A stretch of 8,851 bases of DNA, taken from contig CALIWP010000029.1 of the NCBI GenBank assembly GCA_938046705.1, forward strand, positions 1-8,851, read 5' to 3'. Of the stretch, positions 1 through 6,558 are shown piece by piece. Under the pieces are notes generated by a model that made no database searches, was not told where the DNA came from, and saw only the letters and a list, made by a program, of their open reading frames with translations. A program made the translations under genes and the position numbers. Position 1 is the first letter of the stretch, and every line of letters starts with the position of its first letter. This DNA is from an uncultured Campylobacter sp. Lineage in GTDB: Bacteria; Campylobacterota; Campylobacteria; Campylobacterales; Campylobacteraceae.

Positions 1-53
1 TTTATAGCGCTTACTACGCTTTGCGTTTGCTTTTCGACAAATACAGGCTTCAT
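1..53 (-). CDS. Possible 5' end of a divergent gene, cut by the window edge
   Basis: On the minus strand an ATG at 53 opens a frame that runs off the left edge after 17 full codons (MKPVFVEKQTQSVVSAI). The peptide looks hydrophilic and ordinary. A TAATAT -10-like box lies upstream on the same strand (plus positions 83-88), and the DNA beyond the ATG becomes AT-rich like an intergenic region. Against it, the ribosome-binding site is poor, and the opposite strand is also open (plus frame 1 from 1 to 147, hydrophobic, two cysteines close together). A divergent start is my preferred reading, but the fragment is too short to name or to be sure that it is coding. Confidence 0.25.
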   Translation of the reverse strand, partial: MKPVFVEKQTQSVVSAI

Positions 54-68
54 CTTAAATTTACTAAA

Positions 69-82
69 TTTGCTTAAGCAAA
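69..82. repeat. 14-bp perfect palindrome upstream of the receptor gene
   Basis: TTTGCTTAAGCAAA is a perfect palindrome. It has no T-tract after it on the plus strand, so it is not a convincing terminator. It sits between a candidate minus-strand -10 (83-88) and the possible divergent ATG at 53, where an operator could act. Such AT-rich palindromes also arise by chance in this background. Confidence 0.3.
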
Positions 83-149
83 ATATTATCCTATTTGCAC
101 CGGTTTTACCAACAGCAACCCTTTTATTTCTTAATATAAAAAATTGATT

Positions 150-193
150 TATAATTTTTAAATTAAATTCCAATCTTTTAATCAAACTATAAA
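150..193 (+). promoter_or_regulatory. Candidate sigma-70 promoter region of the TonB receptor gene
   Basis: A perfect -10 box, TATAAT, lies at 150-155 and a second near-consensus box, TATAAA, at 188-193. Neither has a clear -35 element, which is normal for Campylobacter housekeeping promoters. The first would give a leader of about 100 nt, the second about 60 nt. The second lies directly next to the Fur-like sequence at 195-209, so repression there would block it. In DNA this AT-rich, either box could be fortuitous. Confidence 0.4.
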
Positions 194-194
194 C

Positions 195-209
195 AAATAT
201 TTATTATCA
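195..209. promoter_or_regulatory. Possible Fur box, partial match
   Basis: Compared by eye with the 7-1-7 Fur consensus TGATAATnATTATCA, the right arm ATTATCA (203-209) is exact. The left arm (AAATATT, 195-201) matches 4 of 7, giving 11 of 14. The position just downstream of the TATAAA box at 188-193 suits iron-dependent repression of a heme or iron receptor gene. The left arm is weak and the region is AT-rich, so this is a lead and not a firm site. Confidence 0.35.
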
Positions 210-231
210 TTTCGCATTTAAGAGCAAATGA
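207..231. repeat. Inverted repeat (hairpin) in the receptor gene leader
   Basis: TCATTT-C-GC at 207-215 pairs with GCAAATGA at 224-231. This gives eight base pairs with C213 bulged and an eight-base loop (216-223). It overlaps the right arm of the Fur-like site and ends about 20 nt before the Shine-Dalgarno sequence. It may be an operator or a weak leader RNA hairpin. No T-tract follows, so it is not a terminator. Confidence 0.35.
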
Positions 232-261
232 ATATCAAAACTATCGTTAATAAGGACAGAA

Positions 262-3222
262 ATGAATCATCTTAAATTTTCTCTTGCCGCTTTGCTTCTT
301 TTGTCAAATTTAAATGCAAAAGAGGCCGAAGTCGAGCTAAAAGAAGTAACGGTTAGCGGCGAAGCAGGCGCTGAGAATGATCCGATGCAAAAAAAAGTCG
401 GCCAAAGCGTAAAAAGCGCCAAAGAACTAACCAAAACGCAGGTTTCTGATAACAAAGACCTAGTGCGATACGAAACGGGCGTAACAACCGTGGAGGCTGG
501 GCGTTTCGGTCAGAGCGGCTACGCGATAAGAGGTGTGGAGGAAAACCGCGTGGCTATCACCGTTGACGGCCTCCATCAGGCTCAGACGCTAAGCTCGCAA
601 GGCTTTAAGGAGCTATTTGAAGGATACGGAAACTTTAACAACACCCGCAACGGCGTGGAATTTGAAACGCTAAAACAAGCAACTATTTCAAAAGGTGCAG
701 ACTCCGTTCGTACGGGCTCTGGGTCTCTGGGCGGCTCCGTGATGTTTGAAACAAAAGACGCAAGGGATCTTTTGCTAGATAAGGACTATTTTTACGGCTA
801 CAAGGGCGGCTACAACACCGCCGATAATCAAACCATGCACTCGCACACCCTAGCCGGTAGGTTTAAGTGGTTTGACATCCTAGCCGTACAAACCAAGCGC
901 AGACATCACGAGACGGAAAACTACGGCTACAAAGACTATGACGACAGTGTACTGGGTAGAACCAGAGAAAAGGCCGACCCGTACTACATCAAAAAGACGA
1001 GCAGCCTCATTAAGCTAGGCTTCCAGCCTCACGAGGAGCATAGATTTACCTTTATGTCAGATACCTACAAAAACCGATCTCAAGGCAAAGACCTATCATA
1101 CACGCTTACGCTTTCTAGCAACAGGGACGAGATCATAGATACCGGTCTAAGATACAACGACGATATGATGGATAGGAAAAATCGCGCTTTTGCCTATGAA
1201 AATTTTAGCGAAACTCCGTTGTGGGATACGATGAAATTTACATACTCCAACCAAAAAATCAAATCCCGCGCCAGAACCGAGGAGCACTGCCAAGCAGGAG
1301 AAAACTGCGCTGAAATTTCAAATCCTATCGGACTTCAGGTTAAAAACAACAAGGTTGTCGATAAGTACGGCGGCGAAGTAACCTTGCAAAGAACCCAAGA
1401 AGTAGATCCGCAGTACGGCGGACTAACGTGGGTAAACAGACTCGTAGATAGCCAAGGAGCCGTCCATGATCAGAATAAATTTAGCATCAATCAAAACGTA
1501 AGCAACACTTGGCTTGACTGCTCGGTATTTGACTGCTCTCAGCCAAATATCGACGTGCTAAAATACGACTATGCCACCGAGCAATACATAAAATCAACCG
1601 TCCCGCTAGATAAAAGCTACACCGACGCGAGCACGGGCAAGACCTTTAAACAAAGCTCGCAGAGCGGATATCTAATCACTCCGTACGGCAAAGGCTACAT
1701 AAGCCGCGACTGGAAAGAGCGCGATCTAGACACCAATACTAAGCAATTTAATCTAGACTTTAATAAATACGCCAAAACGGGCGACGTAGAGCACGATATC
1801 GCATACGGACTAAGCTTTGCTAAAACCGAAAAATCCATGACAAATAAACAAGGCTACGATACCGCAAGCAACCAATGGTGGGCGCCTAAGACTCTAGGCA
1901 CGGATTTTACCGGTACGCCGTATACGTGCGAAAACGCGCCGCTAACGCTACTTTACGCGCTTTGCCCTAGAACCGAGCCTCTCACGTCTTTTCTCATCCC
2001 GGTTAAAACAAAAGAAGGCGCGCTATACCTCAACGACGATATGCGAGTAAACGACTGGTTGGGGATAAATTTGGGCTACCGCTACGACAAGATAAAATAT
2101 AAACCAAACTACGTCCCGGGCTCTACGCCTAAAATCCCGGACGATATGGTGCTAGGTCTTTTCGTACCGTATAATCCTAGCCCGGAGCCAAAATGGTGGG
2201 ACTACGCAGATAGAGACGAATGGCAAAGGGCGCATGACGCATGGAAGCAAGAAGCGCCTAATAACGCGCTGGCAAACATAAAATACATCGCTAGGGATAA
2301 AAAATTTACGAATAGCTCTTATGCCATCGGAGCCGATATCGATCCGCTGGATTACTTTAGGATACAGCTAAAATACTCCAAAGGCTTTAGAGCGCCGACC
2401 ACGGACGAACTATATCTAGCGTTTAAGCATCCTGATTTTACCATCCAGCCAAATCCGGATCTAAAACCCGAAATAGCTAAGACAAAAGAGCTTGCATTGA
2501 CGCTACACGAGGACAAAAGCTTTATAACAACTAGTTTTTTTGAGACCAAATACGATAACTTTATCGATCTAATCTCGCTAGGTACTAAAAGCTATGCCAC
2601 GGGAGGCGGCGGCAACACCATACCTTTTGCGCTATACGGCAACGTAAACCGCAGCAAGGCTACCGTACGCGGCTTTGAGATAAACTCTATGTTGCATTTT
2701 GGTCAAATTTCAGACTCGCTAAAGGGCTTTCACGCTAGCTACAAGCTAACGATGCAAAAAGGCAGGGTACAAACCGATAACGACGGCAAAGTACCGATGA
2801 ACGCTATACAGCCGACCACTGCGATCTATGGTCTAGGCTACGCAAGCCCGGCGGATAAATTCGGCGCCGATATCTATGTAACTAACGTCGCATCTAAAAA
2901 AGCAAAAGACACCTATAATATGTTCTGGCGTCTAGACACCGACCCATACGGCAACCCGTACAATACAAACAGCCACTCTAAATGGCGAAGCAACGCCTAC
3001 ACCCTAGTAGATGTCGTAACTTACGTGCGCCCGATTAAAAATTTGACGTTTAGACTGGGCGTTTACAACCTAACCAACGAAAAATACATCACTTGGGACG
3101 CTGCACGCTCCATCAGGCCGTTTGGCACCATGAACATGATCGATAGAACCACTGGTTTAGGTATCAATCGCTTCTACTCGGCGGGCAGAAATTTCAGACT
3201 AAACTGGGAATTTACGTTCTAA
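262..3222 (+). CDS. TonB-dependent outer-membrane receptor, HpuB/HgpA-like (hemoglobin/haptoglobin type)
   Basis: Predicted to bind a host heme- or iron-carrying protein at the surface and pass heme or iron to the periplasm using TonB energy. Seen: a signal peptide (residues 1-19, cleavage after NLNA), a TonB-box-like EVTVSG at 28-33, a plug domain to about residue 170 and a long beta-barrel ending in phenylalanine. FRAP (709-712) and NPDL (731-734) boxes bracket H723, as in heme receptors. The GRTREKADPYYIKK stretch and the GINRFYSAGRNFR end recall Haemophilus Hgp and neisserial HpuB, not TbpA. Six cysteines form three close pairs (343/349, 420/425, 556/568), likely loop disulfides. Length 986 fits that family (about 800-1050). 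AAGGA at 252-256 supports the start. The gene appears monocistronic, with no HpuA-like lipoprotein beside it. Ligand (hemoglobin, haptoglobin complex, transferrin or lactoferrin) is inferred, not proven. Confidence 0.85.
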   Translation: MNHLKFSLAALLLLSNLNAKEAEVELKEVTVSGEAGAENDPMQKKVGQSVKSAKELTKTQVSDNKDLVRYETGVTTVEAGRFGQSGYAIRGVEENRVAITVDGLHQAQTLSSQGFKELFEGYGNFNNTRNGVEFETLKQATISKGADSVRTGSGSLGGSVMFETKDARDLLLDKDYFYGYKGGYNTADNQTMHSHTLAGRFKWFDILAVQTKRRHHETENYGYKDYDDSVLGRTREKADPYYIKKTSSLIKLGFQPHEEHRFTFMSDTYKNRSQGKDLSYTLTLSSNRDEIIDTGLRYNDDMMDRKNRAFAYENFSETPLWDTMKFTYSNQKIKSRARTEEHCQAGENCAEISNPIGLQVKNNKVVDKYGGEVTLQRTQEVDPQYGGLTWVNRLVDSQGAVHDQNKFSINQNVSNTWLDCSVFDCSQPNIDVLKYDYATEQYIKSTVPLDKSYTDASTGKTFKQSSQSGYLITPYGKGYISRDWKERDLDTNTKQFNLDFNKYAKTGDVEHDIAYGLSFAKTEKSMTNKQGYDTASNQWWAPKTLGTDFTGTPYTCENAPLTLLYALCPRTEPLTSFLIPVKTKEGALYLNDDMRVNDWLGINLGYRYDKIKYKPNYVPGSTPKIPDDMVLGLFVPYNPSPEPKWWDYADRDEWQRAHDAWKQEAPNNALANIKYIARDKKFTNSSYAIGADIDPLDYFRIQLKYSKGFRAPTTDELYLAFKHPDFTIQPNPDLKPEIAKTKELALTLHEDKSFITTSFFETKYDNFIDLISLGTKSYATGGGGNTIPFALYGNVNRSKATVRGFEINSMLHFGQISDSLKGFHASYKLTMQKGRVQTDNDGKVPMNAIQPTTAIYGLGYASPADKFGADIYVTNVASKKAKDTYNMFWRLDTDPYGNPYNTNSHSKWRSNAYTLVDVVTYVRPIKNLTFRLGVYNLTNEKYITWDAARSIRPFGTMNMIDRTTGLGINRFYSAGRNFRLNWEFTF

Positions 3223-3236
3223 ACCGCATTTTATTC

Positions 3237-3265
3237 AGACGGGCTCTTGCCCGTCTTTTTCTTTT
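3237..3265 (+). terminator. Rho-independent terminator of the receptor gene
   Basis: AGACGGGC (3237-3244) and GCCCGTCT (3249-3256) form an eight-base-pair stem with a TCTT loop, followed by a T-rich run to 3265. It begins 15 nt after the receptor stop codon. The opposite strand lacks a T-tract, so it works only for plus-strand transcription and does not serve the facing lysR gene. Confidence 0.9.
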
Positions 3266-3323
3266 CACGCTTACTTAATTTTTTAATTTTAAATTTGACT
3301 GTAAATTTGGAAGTTATAAAATC

Positions 3324-3352
3324 GCCAAACCGAGACCAATTCCCAGTTTGGC
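3324..3352. repeat. Inverted repeat in the convergent intergenic region
   Basis: GCCAAAC at 3324-3330 is the exact inverse of GTTTGGC at 3346-3352, with a 15-base loop. On the minus strand the second arm is followed by GATTTTAT, so it could act as a weak terminator for lysR. The long loop and short T-run make this uncertain. Confidence 0.35.
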
Positions 3353-3404
3353 AAGGGTATTTTTACGCCAGATTTGCGCGAGAGTATTTTAAATTTACGC
3401 GCCG

Positions 3405-3422
3405 AAAAGGCTAAATTTAGCC
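3405..3422 (-). terminator. Possible weak terminator of the lysR gene
   Basis: GGCTAAATTTAGCC (3409-3422) is a perfect 14-bp palindrome, 27 nt past the lysR stop codon. On the minus strand it is followed by TTTT (plus 3405-3408) and then CGGC. The stem would be about five base pairs around an AATT loop. The short T-run and AT-rich centre make it much weaker than the terminator of the receptor gene. Confidence 0.4.
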
Positions 3423-3448
3423 AAATTTGACACTTTCTCTAAAGCAGA

Positions 3449-4321
3449 TTAAAAATTAAAACTCGTCTTGATCTTTAAAAATTTATGCAGCACTTCCTCG
3501 TTTTCTTTTAACGCGGCGGCATAGACCGAGCGAGTGAGCTTAAATTTAGAGATATTTATCTCAAATAGCCTACCGTTTTTTAGCTCGTTTTCGATCAAAA
3601 ATCTCGGCAAAAACGCCACGTACGTATCGGCATGGTTTGACGCCAACGCGCGGCAGACCATTATCGAACCGTCTAGCGAATACGCCACGTCAAGCGCATG
3701 CGCGTCCACGCCGTGCTTATGCAAGATATCATCCAGATAAGTTCGCGTCCTATCTTTGATAAATTTAAACTTGATAAGTTCCTCAGGCTTCACGCTCTCG
3801 GCGATTTTTTTATTTGAAACCAAAATCAGCTCGTAGTCAAATAGCTTTTTAACGAGCAAGCTGCTATCAAGCGACTGCTCCAGGATGATGGCGATGTCGC
3901 TGCGGCGGTCTTTTAGGTAGTTTATGAGCTCGTTTTGCTCCTTTATCCTGATGTCTAGCTCGCTGCCTACGCTTTGCGAGATTTTATCCAGCAGTATCGA
4001 GATGACCGCCTCGGCGATGAGCTGCGTGGTGGCGATGACTAACGGTACTTTATCTGTTTTTATGCGCGACAGCTCGTCTTTAAAGCGAAACATCGCGCTT
4101 TCAAACTGAGTACAGAGCTTGTAAAATTTCTCGCCCTCGTGAGTTAGGACGATGCCGTTTTTCTTGCGCATTATTAGCGTGGTTTGTAGCATCTCCTCGA
4201 GCTTTTTCATCTGCAAAGTGACTGCGGGCTGCGAGATGCCTAGAGCCCTTGAGGCTTTTGAGAAGCTTCTTTCTTTCACTATCTCCATAAAGGTATAAAA
4301 TTTACTAAAATCATTGATCAT
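3449..4321 (-). CDS. LysR-type transcriptional regulator
   Basis: A cytoplasmic DNA-binding regulator of 290 residues, near the usual 300 for this family. The N-terminus carries the winged helix-turn-helix, with the core at about residues 19-41 (SFSKASRALGISQPAVTLQMK), including the hallmark SQPAVT at 30-35. A linker helix follows to about residue 90, then the two-lobed effector-binding domain to the end. The start is well supported: AAGGAG lies six bases upstream on the minus strand (plus 4328-4333). It is convergent with the receptor gene and divergent from the helicase operon. LysR regulators often control a divergent gene, but the neighbour here is a housekeeping helicase, so its target cannot be inferred. 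Its effector is unknown. Similarity to the LysR protein Cj1000 of C. jejuni is an impression from memory. Confidence 0.9.
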   Translation of the reverse strand: MINDFSKFYTFMEIVKERSFSKASRALGISQPAVTLQMKKLEEMLQTTLIMRKKNGIVLTHEGEKFYKLCTQFESAMFRFKDELSRIKTDKVPLVIATTQLIAEAVISILLDKISQSVGSELDIRIKEQNELINYLKDRRSDIAIILEQSLDSSLLVKKLFDYELILVSNKKIAESVKPEELIKFKFIKDRTRTYLDDILHKHGVDAHALDVAYSLDGSIMVCRALASNHADTYVAFLPRFLIENELKNGRLFEINISKFKLTRSVYAAALKENEEVLHKFLKIKTSFNF

Positions 4322-4485
4322 ATCGGACTCCTTATTATTATATCAGCTTATAAAATTATCTTTTTAATATTGTATTGATTTATATCTGAAAACGCTCTTA
4401 ATCAGACCCAAATTTAAATCAGCGGCCATTTTTAAGCTTATTTTGTTAGAATTTAATCATTTTAATAAATAAAGCAGGAAATTTA
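4322..4485. other. Divergent intergenic region between lysR and the helicase operon
   Basis: 164 bp with no gene seen. Toward lysR (minus strand) there is an AAGGAG ribosome-binding site (4328-4333) and AT-rich -10 candidates: TATAAT at 4337-4342, which would leave a very short leader, and TATAAG at 4347-4352. Toward the helicase there is an extended -10 (4444-4452). No convincing long dyad of the T-N11-A LysR type was found by eye, though short AATC/GATT pairs occur around 4376-4405. Confidence 0.6.
4444..4452 (+). promoter_or_regulatory. Extended -10 promoter of the helicase-truB-csrA-ispE-smpB operon
   Basis: TGTTAGAAT is an extended -10 element (TG, one base, TAGAAT) preceded by T-rich DNA, as at Campylobacter sigma-70 promoters. 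Transcription would start near 4459, giving a leader of about 27 nt that includes the AGGAA ribosome-binding site at 4476-4480. It is the only clear promoter seen before the five-gene run. Confidence 0.55.
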
Positions 4486-6558
4486 ATGCCCGATTTACTA
4501 GACGAACTCAACGAAAGCCAGCGCGAGGCGGCCTCGCATACCGACGGAGCGATGCTGATTTTGGCAGGAGCCGGCAGCGGAAAAACCAAAACCATCACCA
4601 CTCGCCTAGCCTATCTCATAAGCGAGCTAGGCATCCCGCCGTCAAATACCCTAACGCTAACCTTCACCAACAAAGCCGCAAGCGAAATGCGAACCCGCGC
4701 GCTAAAAATGCTGGGCGACGCAGGTAAAAATTTCACTCCGCTGCTTTGTACTTTTCACAAATTCGGGCTTTTGTTTTTGAAATTTTACATCGACCGCCTA
4801 AAGCGCAAAAATAACTTCGTCATCATCGACACGGACGATAAAAAGCGGATTTTAAAGGGCTTTGAGGGCGATATCCCGACCTCGGTGCTAGCTAGCGAGA
4901 TCTCAAATTTTAAAAACTCGCTTTTAAGCGTAGAGGAGGTGCTAAATCACGGCGGCATGTTTGCAAACGGGCAAAATTTCAAAGACGGCTACCACGCAAA
5001 GCTAGCAAATATCTACAAGCTTTACGAGGAGTATCTGGCAACCAATAATCTCGTGGATTTTGACGATCTGCTCTGCCTTAGCTATAAAATTTTAGACGAG
5101 GACGAAGCTCTAGCGCGCGAGATCTCGCGCAGGTATGCCTACGTGATGGTGGACGAGTATCAAGACACCAACGACCTTCAGTACAGACTCCTGCGCAAAC
5201 TCTGCCTAACGCACGAAAATATCGCGGTCGTGGGCGACGACGATCAAAGTATCTACGGCTGGCGTGGCGCGAAAATCGAAAATATATTAAATTTTAAAGA
5301 TCAGTTTAAAGACGCCAAAGTCATAAGACTAGAGCAAAACTACCGCTCGACGAGTCAAATTTTACGCGCGGCAAACGAGCTTATCGACCATAACAGAAAC
5401 CGCCTCGGCAAAGAGTTAAAAAGCACCAAAGAAGGCGGCGAGGACGTAGCACTGATGGAATCAGACGACGAAACGATGGAGAGCCTAAAAGTAGCCAAAC
5501 GCATCAAAAAGCTGCTTGATAGCGGCGCGCAGGCTAGCGATATCGCGATCTTGTACCGCATAAACGCTCTCTCCCGCTCGCTCGAAGAAGGCCTAACCAA
5601 AGAAAAAATCCCGTATAAGATGGTCGGTGGAGTTAAATTCTACGAGCGCGCCGAGGTCAAAGACGTCATCAGCTACCTAAGGCTGGTCGCAAACGAAAAC
5701 GACGACTTCTCGCTAAAGCGCGTCATCAACCGCCCAAAGCGCGGCCTAGGTAAAGTAAGCCTCGCAAAGATCGAAAAAATCGCCTTCGAGCATAAATTTT
5801 CGCTATTTGAAGCGATATCTAGCCTGGACGAAAACGACAAGGATCTAAGCAAAAAAATCGTCTCTAGCCTTGGCGAATTTGCGGCAAATTTAAGAGAGCT
5901 AAAAGAGTGCGACTCGCCGTACGAGCTAGTGGATAAACTGGAAGCGAAATTTGGCATCAAAAAATACTACGAGAGCTTGCCCGACGGCTCCGAGCGCGTG
6001 GCGAACATCGACGAGTTTTACGCTACGATCAAGGATCAAATCAAGCAAAATCCAAGCTTTTCTATCGAGGAGTTTTTAAACGAGATCGCGCTACAAAGCG
6101 AGCAGGACAACATCGGCGGCGAGGCGATCTCGATCATGAGTATCCACGCTAGCAAAGGGCTTGAGTTTGAGCATCTTTTCGTGATCGGGCTTGAGGAGGG
6201 ATTTTTCCCGCTTCTTGGCGACGGTAGCGACATCGAGGAGGAGCGACGACTAGCCTACGTCGCCATAACCCGCGCCAAAAAAACCCTGACGCTAAGCTTT
6301 GTAAATTCGCGCTTTTACAAAGGTCAGCGCACGAGGTTAAATAAGAGTAGATTTTTAAGCGAGAGTGGCATAACACATGGCTCGCTAGTTATCGAACAGA
6401 GTAATGAATTTAAAAAAGGCGACCTTGTTAAACATAAAATTTTTGGTATCGGTAGGGTGAGCGCGGTTAGCAAGATCAAAAAAGAGTTTAAACTAACTAT
6501 AAATTTCGGCGGCAATGTAAGAGAGATAATGTCAAGCTTCGTGGAAAAGGCCGTATGA
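4486..6558 (+). CDS. UvrD/PcrA/Rep-family superfamily 1A DNA helicase
   Basis: An ATP-driven 3'-to-5' DNA-unwinding enzyme for repair and replication restart. All core motifs are present in order: Q motif (LNESQ, 8-12), Walker A AGAGSGKT (27-34), motif Ia TFTNKAA, Walker B DEYQD (223-227), motif III GDDDQSIYGWRG (from 250), motif IV QNYRS (284-288), motif V SIHASKGLEF (552-561) and motif VI RRLAYVAITRAK (587-598). The tail from about 643 has the KGDLVKHKIFGIGRV pattern of the Tudor-like domain in PcrA and UvrD. Length 690 is usual. AGGAA at 4476-4480 supports the start. The stop overlaps the truB start by 4 nt. Base composition and codon use change abruptly near residues 605-625, just past motif VI, so the tail matches the downstream genes and not the rest of this one. 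UvrD, PcrA and Rep cannot be told apart safely here. Confidence 0.93.
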   Translation: MPDLLDELNESQREAASHTDGAMLILAGAGSGKTKTITTRLAYLISELGIPPSNTLTLTFTNKAASEMRTRALKMLGDAGKNFTPLLCTFHKFGLLFLKFYIDRLKRKNNFVIIDTDDKKRILKGFEGDIPTSVLASEISNFKNSLLSVEEVLNHGGMFANGQNFKDGYHAKLANIYKLYEEYLATNNLVDFDDLLCLSYKILDEDEALAREISRRYAYVMVDEYQDTNDLQYRLLRKLCLTHENIAVVGDDDQSIYGWRGAKIENILNFKDQFKDAKVIRLEQNYRSTSQILRAANELIDHNRNRLGKELKSTKEGGEDVALMESDDETMESLKVAKRIKKLLDSGAQASDIAILYRINALSRSLEEGLTKEKIPYKMVGGVKFYERAEVKDVISYLRLVANENDDFSLKRVINRPKRGLGKVSLAKIEKIAFEHKFSLFEAISSLDENDKDLSKKIVSSLGEFAANLRELKECDSPYELVDKLEAKFGIKKYYESLPDGSERVANIDEFYATIKDQIKQNPSFSIEEFLNEIALQSEQDNIGGEAISIMSIHASKGLEFEHLFVIGLEEGFFPLLGDGSDIEEERRLAYVAITRAKKTLTLSFVNSRFYKGQRTRLNKSRFLSESGITHGSLVIEQSNEFKKGDLVKHKIFGIGRVSAVSKIKKEFKLTINFGGNVREIMSSFVEKAV

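Noticed and set aside
3..77. Plus-strand frame 3 fragment of 24 codons ending at TAA 75
   Set aside because: Too short and without a start; it cannot be told from chance.
1..147. Open plus-strand frame of 48 codons ending at TGA 145, hydrophobic, could be the tail of a membrane protein
   Set aside because: It has no start in view and uneven composition, and it overlaps both a plausible minus-strand start at 53 and an AT-rich intergenic stretch. An open frame of this length can occur by chance.
262..420. Search for CCAA or similar tetranucleotide repeats after the signal peptide, as in Haemophilus hgp genes
   Set aside because: None present; only the A8 tract at 389-396 was found.
3534..4109. 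Two plus-strand open frames opposite the lysR gene
   Set aside because: Shadows of a well-supported LysR coding sequence; no recognisable domain.
3449..4485. A new defence or accessory system formed by the LysR regulator and helicase
   Set aside because: The helicase has the full standard UvrD/PcrA layout and heads a conserved housekeeping operon, and the two genes are divergent with separate promoters.
5355..6515. Several minus-strand open frames inside the helicase gene, 63-95 codons
   Set aside because: They lie opposite an intact helicase with all its motifs. Their serine- and leucine-rich translations are typical antisense shadows.
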